Shown: positions 54,315 to 64,000 of the stretch, one piece after another | How the letters are laid out: every line of letters begins with the position of its first letter | Numbering within the stretch: position 1 is the stretch's first letter | Assembly: GCF_004011695.2 (NCBI RefSeq) | Contig: NC_082409.1 | Coordinates: 1,798,001-1,862,000, forward strand | From: Ascochyta rabiei | Taxonomy: Eukaryota; Ascomycota; Dothideomycetes; Pleosporales; Didymellaceae | Reading direction: 5' to 3' | DNA: 64,000 bases | Position numbers and translations under genes: made by a program | The notes under the pieces: generated by a model | Databases searched by the model: none | What the model saw: the letters and a program-made list of their open reading frames with translations, nothing else | What the model was told of the DNA's origin: nothing

Positions 54315-55047
54315 CTTAGTTTCTGGTCGATTATCGCATGGGGATTTGTCGCTTTGGGAAGATGTTGAGTGTACGGTCTGCAAATCCTTCGAGGTAAAGA
54401 CAATTCGACTGTGGACAGCCAGTAGGGGCTTTGACGATTGCAGTTATGCTCGCATCTTCTGATAAGAAAAACGAATGCAACAAGAGACCTAGAATCGCGA
54501 AGGCGAGGCGGCCGCGGACTGCAGTAATTAGGGCTTTTCGCAGCAAAAACAATAAGGACCAAGCAAGGGACGCAAACAAAGTTGTATTTGACGAGACTAG
54601 GAGAGTCAGCAGTAGCAGGCATACAATGGCGTATGTAGGTGGTTTGCGTGGGCGGAGGCTGATCGGTCTTGTTGGTTTGGTTTGTCTTGTGTTCGGTTGG
54701 CGAATTCTGGGCTTTTGAAATCCCTGTCACCCAAAACCACGCTACCGGTAGTCATCTTGCAGCGCCGTGCAGCAGATCCGCTGGGCTGCAACACGGGAAG
54801 TCTTGAGTCCACCCACGGCAAGGGGATCAAGCAACGATTAGCGTCTTCGAGCAAACGGGGATGAGACCTGGTCAATTTACAGCTGAGCTTTTCTCGGATT
54901 GTTCATAATATCCCACTAAGCTTAGTATGGTACATGAAGGTGACTTGTATAGAACGTGAATGAATGGATTACAAGGCTAGGTTGGTATAGTAAAAGGTAA
55001 TCGCTCCGCTTCTACCGGGAATGATTACAGCACACTCAGTATACTCT
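54315..55047. other. Intergenic: F-box promoter, sulfate permease 3' side
   Basis: 733 bases with overlapping short frames on both strands and no motif. The F-box frame is open upstream to 54383 without an ATG. Confidence 0.4.
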
Positions 55048-57526
55048 CTACTCCTGTTTTGCCGATAGCTGCGCGTGGCTAACTTGCTTCTCGGAGCTGT
55101 CAGTGCTCACATGTGCCAACTTCTGTTCAATGCCAGAGATCGCGCTTTCTACTGCGGCAGGCACATCAATATGGAAGAATGGCCTGTTCTGTCCATGGAG
55201 TGTAGACACTTTGCCTGTAAAGCTCTTTTGTCCACCGACGGCCTGGATTTCATCCTGGGACTCAACATCTCCAACCTTCGAATTGGCTGTGTCTAAAGGT
55301 GCGTAGCTGTACACTGGGTTCCAATGTTGCCGGGACGCGAATCGCTCACGGTCGATGTAGCCGAAGCCGGCAGTGGTCAAAGCACGCTTGGTCCAGCGGC
55401 TGTTGATTGATGCGAAATGCCACTCAACACTTTCAGGGGCAGCATAGCGGTCTAGCTGGGCGCGAACATCAATAAGACCTTGGACAGAAGTGACGTCGAC
55501 ATTGTTGACTGCACTGAAGTCCAGGACGATGGCGCGAAGAATGGGACGGTTATCATCCACACTGATTTGCTGACCACGTCGTGGACCGGGATCGTTCCAT
55601 GGCCGGTCACCCAACTTCGCATACCGGTCAAGCGTTGTGGGACGAGCGATAGTCTGCGCATGCTTGACCAGCTCATCCATGTATCCTTGCTGGTTGAGAT
55701 ATGTATAGCCCTCGCTGAAGCGGAAGATCAGAATACCAGGATAAGGTGACTCGATATCGACGTCTGGATTTGTGCCATCTTGCCGGTTGATGGGAACATA
55801 TGCCTCACGAACGTTGTGCTCGGAGCTTGCGGCAAAAGCACCATCCTCCTTGCGGGCGATCGAATCTGGTGTTGCACGGTAAACGCGGACCTTGCCTAGC
55901 ATCTGGCCGTGAGCGAACAGCTGGCGCCATAAAAGCAGCGCAAACGAAGCTGCAATTGTGACGTAAATTCCGTTTTCGATGTTTGTGAAAACAGTCACGA
56001 ACACGCCAGCAAAGAAAATAACCACCTCAAGTGGCGAAGTTTCCCAGAACTGATAAACTACGTTCGGCGGCGTGATGAGGTCACCAACAGCGTGGATGAT
56101 GATAGCTGACAGGCTTGCCATGGGGATGTAGAAGAACATAGCTGTCAAGGCGTACAAGGCCAGAAGGACGATGATGGCGGTAAAAATACCAGCGAGAGGC
56201 GTGCGAACACCAGCCTTGGACTTGATAGCGGTACGTGAAAAGGAGCCCGTGGCAGGGTATGCGCCCAAGAAGGGTCCGATCACATTGGTGAAGCCAACGG
56301 CGACAAGCTCCTGGGATGGGTTGATGACATAGTTGTTGATACGACCGAACGACTTTGAGATGGCGATGTGTTCGAGGATCAAGACGATGATCGTGACGGG
56401 GATATCAGGAGCGATGGCAGACAGAAGCTCGGTGTTCATGACTGGTGCACCAGCGTGCTGGAAACCACGAGGCACTTTTCCAAGAAGCTTGAACTTCGCC
56501 TTCTTCGCATCTCTGATGTTACGGTTGGAGACGTAGCTGATCATGATGTATAGGAGGATGACGAAAGCCATACGCAATGTGTTGATCTAGATTTGTAAGC
56601 GGCGAAGTTGATGGAGGGGATATACATGAGCTTACAAAAAACCAGAGCTTCTTCTTGGTTGGCTGCTTCTTTGCCATGAAGTTTCAGAATGAACGGATGG
56701 CGTAAAGCATGAACAGGGCGCTCAAGCCCATTGCCGCGTCCAGCTTCGTCCGTGGGAGACCCTTGAGAGTATCGATAATGACGAGGTAGGTTGGTCCACG
56801 GGTGTTGACGCCAGAGATACCCATGAGTGCTGGTACTTGGCCTGCTCCAATACTGATGGCGGCACCGGTCATGAACGAAGTAATGGCAACCAGGGGAATC
56901 AATTCGACGAGGCGGCCGAGGCGGACGAGACCGATGAAGAGCAGCACCGAGCCAGCAATGACCGACAACGCCCTAGCGATGTCGACAGCCTGGAGGTGGG
57001 CATGCTCTTTCTGCACTTTTGTGACGATGTTGCCCACAATCGTGCTCATAACGGCTACAGTGCCGATGGTGATGTCCTTGGATGTTGCGAACGCCCAGTA
57101 AAGGATAAAACCGACGAAGCTGGTGTACAAACCGTATTCAGCTGGCAACTTTGCCAACAAAGCATATGCCATACCCTGAGGAATGACAACAAAGCCAACA
57201 GTCACGCCTGAAGTTTGTTACCAATCTGACTCAACATAAATAACGTATGTATCTATCTTACCAGCGACAACATCTCCAAAGAGCCATGTCAAGTTGTAGT
57301 GGAAGATCCAGTCAAGGAAGGGAAACAAGCTGCGGAGATAGCGCTTGAACGCTCCGAATGAAGGCGTGAACTTGGAGAGGTACTCGATCGCAGTAGGCTC
57401 CCGCTCAACATAGGTGTCGACTGAAGACACCGACGAAGCGCCCGAGTTCTCGAGCGGGTCTGCCTCTTTGCGATAGTCAACGTTGATACCAAGGACCTTG
57501 GCCACGCCGCGCCCAGCTGATGCCAT
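55048..57526 (-). CDS. SulP sulfate permease with one in-frame TGA
   Basis: Three exons (57262-57526, 56636-57207, 55048-56586), introns 54 and 49 bases, would give 791 residues. The N-terminal SulP signature (FGDVVAG|VTVGFVVIPQGMAYALLA, spanning intron 1) is followed by about ten to twelve membrane segments. A C-terminal STAS domain has PILRAIVLDFSAVNNVDVTS. Exon 2 contains TGA at 56684-56686, after FMLYAIRSF and before NFMAKKQPTKKKLWFF; both sides are conserved in fungal sulfate permeases, where I recall a Cys or Phe at that place. Everything else is intact. Function would be high-affinity proton-coupled sulfate uptake at the plasma membrane. Whether the gene is dead, read through, or mis-sequenced cannot be told from here. 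Confidence 0.85.
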
Positions 57527-59936
57527 GTTGGCGGTGGGTTGTTATTTCGTGGCAGCGACGAGGTTGCTTGTCAGACGCTTAGTCGTGTTAAGGCGAGTTC
57601 CAGAGACAGGACACACGTGCGCTGGTGTGTGGTTGAAAAGAGACAAGAAAAATCTATTGTGTTATTGGACTTGCCCAGCAATGTTATCCAAGGGCTGAGC
57701 ATAAGTCGACCCTTATACTGTTCGCAAAAGAACTGCCCGTGGAGATCTCCCATGTACCCATCCACAGAGACTGCAAGGTTCCAGATCCACGCCGGAGGGT
57801 AACGCTTCATACGCTATGGTTTGGTAAGTCCAAGAGTTCGGCGCCCACGAAGCGGTCTTTTTGTGCCTTGGCGTGGGAGACAGCATCGAGGTAGATCACT
57901 CTGTTCAATCACATCTCGTAGATGACGATGACGTGCTTCGAGCACACAAGATCTCTGGCAGAGGACCGACGACGGACAAGACATTGGGAAGCCTGGGCTG
58001 GGCATGGCGTTAAGCTTGTGAAGTCTGGGCTGGAGGAACAGCCGAAAAGGTCATGGAAGGCGTCGATAGATTACATGCGGAATCCGGGCAAACTGGTTGG
58101 CTAGTCCTCATCCAAGTGTACTTGAAATCCAGCGATGAAGAACAAAGGGAAGAACAGCAGCCAACAATGCAGTTCCCGGTGTCGTAAATCCCCAGATTTG
58201 ACAAGTATCAAACTGACTAACGTTCATGGTCCAAAGTACCCACACGCGATTTTGGTCGTCTTCGCTGCCGCAGGCGCAAAGCGAGGGCGCAAAGATCGTA
58301 ATTATGCCATGGAATGGCGACATCTGTTCGCGTCCTTGGCGCCCAAGGGAGCGGCTCCCTAGGGCGCCCACGCCCGCCTGTGCGCTAGCAACAACACCCC
58401 CCGAAGTTTGAAAGACGACGCGCACAACGTGGGCCGTCCAACCAGACACGGTTACAGCTCGCCCGAAGCTTTGGGCTGGAAAGAACGTTTCACTGTGGTA
58501 TGGCGAGCTTCGAGCTGATGTTATCACACTCTAGGAATTCGCGTTTGCACTGCAGCTCGGAGCTGACTTATGAGCCGCAAACGAGTATTCTGGCCTACCA
58601 CCATTGCACCATTTATGTGTAGTATTGCTCTCGCTGATCTCCTTCCACTTTTGGTGGAGACGATGCTTGACAATGGTGTGCACTCTTCGAATTTGCTTTT
58701 GACAGTCTCCTGCTGCCCCGAGCGTGCTTCGCTTGAGCCTGACTTACGAAAAGTCTGGGGTCAGCCTGCCAGTATCTGGCCCATGCGGTCTGCCGTTAAG
58801 TCAAGAGCCGGGTGTTGAAGATTTCTGATATGCTTGAGATCATCTATAGCCACTGGGGGGCAGTATTTGCAATGTATGTTGTTTTTTAATTCTTCACAAG
58901 CCCGTCAATAGGCACAGCATACCGCACCACATACCGCACCGCTTACGGCACTTCTGTCTGCGGTAAGACTGATCACGTTACTGTAATGCATAGCCTGACG
59001 CCTGAAACCGCATTGTCAATACAATGGAGGCGATTCGAAAGGTCTCTGGCCCAGGTAATCGAGCTGGAGCTGAACGAGACCCGCATACCGCCGATCGATG
59101 CAGCGGGAGTGCCGGTAGCGTGGTTCGCAACCCCTGCACGAAAGGTTGGGGCGGTATGGTCGGCGCTGGATAGTGTGGCGATGGACGTACTCAGGCGCTA
59201 CAAGCGAACTGTCGATAGAGGTCGTTCGAGAGAGGGCTGTGTGGCGCGTTGGTGAGAGACGATCAATATAGACCAGGCGAGATGATCTGAGATATAGATA
59301 TCGCAATTTAGGGGCGATACTGCGTGATGCTTGGGAGTGTGTTATACTGTCGATGAGAAAGACGCAGAACCTATAAATCTTGGCCGGCACAACTTAAGTT
59401 GTATTTTATGCAGTTTTAGCGACGTGTGGAATGAACTGCAATCATGCTGAGTGACTATTGGTATTACTGAAAACACGGCATGTGTACGGTGGCAGTGTTG
59501 ACACACTGCGTGCTCACCCGCGAATCTGCTGTACCCATAAACCCGCTTGATTACGTGTGTCATCGCTTCAACGTGAGTTTGCGCCCAACCTAAGCGTTGA
59601 AACCGTAAACATTGGCAGAAGCACCACTCATACTTCCAAAGACTATAACATTACCGATGCCCTGAGCTCGAGTGTGCGTATGGTTGAAGCAGCTCAACAT
59701 AAGTACTTGCGGCTATCATCCTACGCTCTATCACTGCCTTGCATCTTTTCGGAAAAATGAATTACAGCTGCTGTCAATCCTCACATTTGTACAGCCGTCA
59801 TCGCACAATCTTACAACAAAGGCCGGAAGCGCTCAACAGATCCACGACAATTATATATTATGCGTAGATCACCCTGTGGTATTTTTGTCAACCTGAAATT
59901 CTGCCAGGGCTCATGCCAATCTGCTGTTCATGCCTA
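57527..59936. other. Long gene-poor stretch
   Basis: About 2.4 kb. It holds the sulfate permease promoter at its left end. An 89-codon frame with an ATG at 58986-59255 (plus) has no motif; other frames are shorter. At about 58920-58950 ataccgcacc is repeated twice within 30 bases. No gene is called. Confidence 0.35.
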
Positions 59937-60480
59937 CTTGAAAGACAGTTCGTCTTGTTCTCGATCAACTCGACTAAGTGATGTGTAACCCAGCTTCTCA
60001 GCGCCGTCATAGTAATTAACAACGGCCTTGTTCTCTGTGAGGTCCATATCCACCAGAGCTTTTTGGTATCGAAATGCTGCTTTGTCGTGACCGCCAGCCT
60101 TGTTGGCCCAGCTTAAAGTAGGCCGCAATTGCTCGCAATCTCTCTGACGTCCACCCTTTCTTCCACGACATCTCATCCACCACCGCCATCACAGAGACCA
60201 AAGCGCACGGCTTTGCATCGCCATACCTGAAAAACCCCTCGTGATTTTTCCTGACCCAATTTTGATAAACCCTGTCTGCAAAAAGATGGCCGCGAGGCCC
60301 TTTCGAGTCTGAGGTAAGCCTTCAAAGTCCACAGCGAACTGCTGGTTCATATCGTATGCGTAAATGAGCTCCAGCGTTCGTACAGAGTCTTCGGCGGCAG
60401 GTCCAGCACTGAGCTTCCTTCACTTCATGTCGGCAATGGCTATGAGCCGACAATTGGGAGTAGCCTACTCTTGCTATCTG
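59937..60480 (-). pseudogene. Multi-frameshift relic of an unrecognised gene
   Basis: Protein-like stretches lie in three minus-strand frames in succession. The first, at about 60420-60290, has ELIYAYDMNQQFAVDFEG. The second, at about 60300-60120, has HLFADRVYQNWVRKNHEGFF, RYGDAKPCALVSVMAVVDEM and SERLRAIAAYFKLGQQG. The third, at about 60105-59937, has GGHDKAAFRYQKALVDMDLT and NYYDGAEKLGYTSLSRVDRE before a stop. I found no GT-AG introns that join these frames. An upstream minus frame at 60636-60908 with a membrane-like segment (ICIAGTLLFAYFSASTLFV) may be part of it. I do not recognise the family. It could be an intact multi-exon gene that I have mis-spliced, but a decayed copy is more likely. 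Confidence 0.4.
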
Positions 60481-61224
60481 GGAACTGGAGGAAGTGGCAT
60501 CCGCTCACAGTTCAAAGATTTGCTGTTCTTGGATGATCTTGCGACGGCGGTAATTCACCTCTGGTGCAGGAGAGGACAAGCGTGTAGGCAAGCGAGTGCG
60601 GGTCTTTGTCTTGCACGTTATTGTCTGGTGAATCTTCATCTGGGTCGGAGGTCGAGGCAAACTTGCGCTTCAGTGATGGCCTGAGGCGTGACTGCTGCGA
60701 CGTTGCGTGGTCGAGCATCATGCTGAACGAAGAGTGTAGAGGCAGAGAAATACGCAAAGAGAAGTGTACCTGCAATACAGATTTTGGGTGTATCGTTTCG
60801 CAAAATAGACGCGAGGAAGGTGAGGAAGCATTTAAGGAAGGAGCGCCCTCGACCCAAACAGCGCTCCTCTTGCATCTTGCCTCGCTTCTTATGAGAGAAC
60901 TTAACCATCCCATTTTTCTCTCTTAGAGCTTGGGTGCCAGTCTCTTCCTCAGCGCTTGTGCCTGCCTTGAGGCATTGCCTTTACTGCTAACCACCGCTGT
61001 AGTAAAAGTCATGGCTATAGATGCAGGCGATGGTGCCTTCGAGGGTAAGAGCAGGCTGACGGGGGACGCATGCGGCGTCTCTCTTCCAAAGTCCAACAAA
61101 CCGGTAGAGCCACCGTCGCTGTCGTCAGTTGGCTGAGTTGTATATCTTGTTCTGCTCTTCTTCGCAAACGTGACTGGATGCAAATCTCGTGTTGGCATTA
61201 GCCTCGATGGCCTCGGCTTTTTTG
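60481..61224. other. Intergenic, possible extension of neighbours
   Basis: Frames at 60512-60913 and 60923-61240 (minus) are moderately protein-like. The latter follows the MFS stop and could be a last exon of that gene (a GTATGA donor at about 61239 and CCAG acceptor at about 61174 exist), but the joined frame would be only about 14 residues long. Not called. Confidence 0.3.
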
Positions 61225-62851
61225 TTACCGAAACGAACACCCTTTTTGTTCATACCCGTCGTTATGAGTCTTCTTAAACAGCCATCCACCTAACCAAAGG
61301 CAGGCCGGGATAGATGTGATTGCCGAGAGTATCCCCAGGACCAAAGCCATAGCCGACCAACCTTTGTCCTCGACGATGAATCCTGCCATTAGCGGTCCTA
61401 CCATGCATCCGCCTGCGAAAGCCATATTGAACAGACCGTAAGCTTGTGCATAGGCGCCTCCCGGGCCAAACCCTGCACGACCACTTGCGAGCATGTTCTT
61501 CTCTTTCGTCTCAACAACACCTGATATCTCAGCCATGATTGGTGGAAAGGTAAGTGCGAGGAATAGACCTGTGAGTGCGAGCAATGCACAGAGGATGACC
61601 TTGTCGTTCATCGTATTTTCGTCGACGAAGCGCAGGCAGACCAAAGGAGGACAGGCACCGAGGAAGCCAAGGGTTACAGGGTACCGTCCCCCATATTTAT
61701 CGCTGAACCAACCAAAGGCTGGCGCGAGGAAGCTAGGAATGACAATTGGTAGGAAGAGCAACGCTGCCCCTGTAGCAGTCCACCCAAATAAGTTGGCAGA
61801 GTGTATCGTGAGAACAGAGTCGAAGGAAGTCAAGAGTGCAGCCTGAATGAGCGCACAGAATAGTGCAGCGAGGAGTCGGCGAGAATAAAGTAGTGCCAAG
61901 ACAGGGGGCAGACGGTCGCGGCGACGGGATCGCAAAGCTGTGCTCGTAGGGGGGTCGGAGGCACCTAATCCTCCGGATGTGAGACCTTTTTCCGAGTCGA
62001 TCTGTTCGGTTGCCGCAGGGACAGCTCGACTGCTTGGAGAATCTGCCGCTTCTTGCGCTTGGACTTCAGCAACTGGATCCCACCTTGCGGCTACCTTCTT
62101 CTCTACAAGCAACAACCGGAGCATGATGTCCAGCCCAATCAAGCCGTATGCCATACCAAAAACTGCGTCATACCCAGCATTGTCGAACACAACACCTCCT
62201 AATAAGGGTGCTATGAGTATACCCAACGACATCCCTAGGCTCACGTAGCCCATGGCTTGGGCGAGATTCTCTTGAGGTACAGTGTCAGCTAATAAAGCCA
62301 GGCCAATCACCCATCTAAACTTGATCAGCTGGATAGTTACCTCGGACCGCCGATAACTTACACAACAGCTGCAGATGCACCTTGTAAAACCCTCCCCGCG
62401 ATGAGGATACCTGTCGAGTTGCCCACCTGAAGAAGTACAGTTGAACCTAGCAGCGCAAGCAGCCCAAGCAAAAGCGGAGACCGGCGAGATGATCCTCGAT
62501 CCGCAAGCCAGCCACACACAGGAGAAAATGCCAGAAGTGAAGCTCCATAGATAGCAATCAAGACTGAAACCCAGTATTGTACCCTGTCTTGTTCGATATG
62601 GCTGCGGCTTTGCAAAGCAAATGGAATCACCGGAACGATCACGCCGTAGAGGAACATATCCTGCGCAGAATCAGTCATTTTATGATACACTGAAGTCCAG
62701 GTAGCGATCCTGATTCTGAGACCTTGCTTACGGTGAACACCGCCAACGCCACAGTCCCAATGATGAAACCATCCGAGCTCCTGAACTTTAGCATAGCAGG
62801 CGGCTTTTCGCTGTGTTGCGTCAAAGTCGCCAACCATTTCGGTCGCGCCAT
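61225..62851 (-). CDS. MFS transporter, DHA1 / vesicular amine transporter-like
   Basis: Three exons (62732-62851, 62362-62660, 61225-62314) with introns of 71 and 47 bases give 502 residues. Exon 1 holds MARPKWLATL and the first half of TM1 (FIIGTVALAVFT), continued in exon 2 by DMFLYGVIVPVIPFAL, the DHA1 TM1 motif. Exon 2 also has the loop 2-3 motif GWLADRGSSRRSPLL and RVLQGASAAVV; exon 3 continues in frame with WVIGLALLADTVP and GYVSLGMSLGILIAPLLGG (motif C). Twelve membrane segments and a long central loop (about 215-265) are visible. The family expels drugs, toxins or amines with proton exchange; the substrate is unknown. The end at 61225 is the first stop of the frame, though a small extra exon is possible. 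Confidence 0.88.
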
Positions 62852-63339
62852 AATGCTGAGATCCAGCTCTGGAGTTGCTACGAACTCCGAAGCGCCTCGA
62901 TGACAGAACTTCAGAAGACGAATTTAGAGATGGCAGAGGAACAATGACAACATCAAGGACGACGACCGTCACGCCAAGTGTAGTCCGTCCGCGGACGCCG
63001 TCCCGCCTTGGCTAGCTCCACATGACCCGTGTAGCTGATGAGACATCATAGCCCGCGATGTTGAGTGTTGTTATTACTTGATGAACATGAGACGGAAGAT
63101 TACGATATTGTCATTTGTATTCGTTGGACTGTAGGTTGAAAGACTCAGAGATTGATTGACGCAACACAAGTGCGGAACCAACTCCGCTCAAGCGAGGAAC
63201 GCACCTGACAAGTTTCCTGTTGCGCCTTCTTCAACATCACCAAACATCGAGACAGTCCAGCACTTCTTCTTTGCCAGCCCTCAATTGTCTGGGTCAATCC
63301 AAAGCCCACATCATCCATGGTTGCTCCTTCAACGATTCT
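62852..63339. other. Intergenic: MFS promoter
   Basis: 488 bases between the MFS start and the GH45 terminal stop at 63340-63342. No feature is seen apart from the expected promoter of the MFS gene and the GH45 3' end. Confidence 0.35.
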
Positions 63340-64000
63340 CTACTTCCTCTTGCATCTAATCTTATCTGTCAGAACCGCAGGGCACGTGACCGCCTTGAAC
63401 GTGACAACGGGGTTATGTGCATTCTTGAAACAGTCGAACCTCCAATTGCATCCAGCCTTTAGCTTCTCTGAGAAGGAGTTGCATTCGCTCTTCGACTAAA
63501 TTCCACCGTACTGCTGACCCCAGCCTGTGGAAGGAGCTCCGAATTCGGCGGTGCATCCGTTGAAAGCCCCGACACCTCCTCCTGGCATCTGCAGGTCGAA
63601 GTGGTTGTCCCCGAGATCACTGCCGGTGTTGGTAGCCTGGGCGATCATCTTCTTGCCCTTTACTGTGCCAGATGTGAAGGTCAATCTGGAACAAAGGCTT
63701 AGCGGTGAACTGTGACTGATTTGTGGATCTCGACTTACTCATAGCAGGCACAACACCAAGACGACTCACTTACTCCTGCAAGTTTAACAGCAGCGAAGCC
63801 ATAAGCAAAACTGTCATTGATGGCCCAAGGGCTTTGGTTGGTGCACATGAAAGCTTTTCCACCAGATTCGCATCCACTTTTGGCTGCCAAGTCTGCGATA
63901 GGATTGTCGCTTTTGTCGCAAATCTTGACGGGAAAGCTCACGGAAGCCTTGCCTGACCATCCGCACGATGGCTTGCAACAATCCCAGTATCTCGTTGTGC
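63340..64000 (-). pseudogene. GH45 endoglucanase, 5' end outside window, in-frame TAG
   Basis: The gene enters from the right edge. Exon 63739-64000 opens with [14 protein letters not shown], the GH45 active-site signature with the nucleophile-region Asp, and continues to SSWCCACYE. After a 53-base intron (63686-63738), [33 protein letters not shown] (second catalytic Asp), FNGCTAEFG and GWGQQYGGI follow. Then TAG at 63496-63498, and the same frame goes on for 51 conserved codons: SKSECNSFSEKLKAGCNWRF, then FKNAHNPVVTFKAVTCP, ending at TAG 63340-63342. Known GH45 enzymes have Ser-Ser after GGI, so the TAG replaces one residue inside the fold. Without the tail, several disulfide Cys would be lost. 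The intact enzyme cleaves cellulose and mixed glucans outside the cell; the signal peptide lies beyond the window. Confidence 0.85.

Noticed and set aside
61170..61240. Extra last exon for the DHA1 MFS gene
   Set aside because: Donor and acceptor exist, but the joined frame ends after about 14 residues without conserved sequence.

Overview
The window is nuclear DNA of a filamentous ascomycete, most likely a Dothideomycete of the Pleosporales type. This rests on gene content (Sfr1/Mei5, a TINA-like protein, TAF9, lipin, a DUF7357/coilin-like protein, Dal5-like MFS permeases, a GH45 endoglucanase) and on gene structure: mostly single exons, interrupted by short introns (44-125 nt) with GTAAGT/GTATGT donors and CTAAC/CTGAC branch points. 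There are no operons, phage or CRISPR features, and I saw no convincing tRNA or rRNA gene.

Left part (1-19 kb): a 5' fragment of Sfr1/Mei5, an MDR enone reductase, a Maf pyrophosphatase, a ZZ-finger protein, a Zn2Cys6 regulator directly followed by a four-carbon acid sugar kinase (DUF1537) and a SnoaL-like protein. Then come a broken gene of a fungal LPxEL family, a MetE-like protein, and a coilin-like/Kelch pair sharing a 254-bp divergent promoter.

Middle (19-45.4 kb): TINA-like spindle-pole protein, CBM48 protein, a monoglyceride-lipase-like hydrolase, a Dal5-type MFS permease, TAF9, a large Fn3/coiled-coil membrane protein, lipin (Pah1/Ned1), ferroportin-like SLC40 and a mitochondrial AAA ATPase. 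The 1.57-kb divergent region between the Fn3 gene and lipin holds a 16-bp minisatellite touching the start codon and about 19 copies of a 33/34-bp satellite, part of it organised in 100-bp three-monomer higher-order units. Downstream of lipin is a diverged tandem duplication whose copies differ largely by C-to-T and G-to-A changes.

Right part (45.4-64 kb): richer in decay. It has a dead Dal5-like permease, a small membrane protein, a mitochondrial PP2C, a small protein with an MGCFCF N-terminus and a glycine tail, an F-box gene with an apparent one-base frameshift, a sulfate permease with one in-frame TGA, an unrecognised multi-frameshift relic, a DHA1 MFS transporter, and a GH45 endoglucanase (cut by the window edge) with an in-frame TAG. 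Three nearly intact genes each carrying one lesion within 11 kb, plus two badly broken ones, is the most unusual feature of the window; it may reflect relaxed selection in an accessory region or base-level errors, which the sequence alone cannot separate.

Exon coordinates were set by hand from splice motifs and frame continuity. Protein families were recognised from motifs, without database searches.
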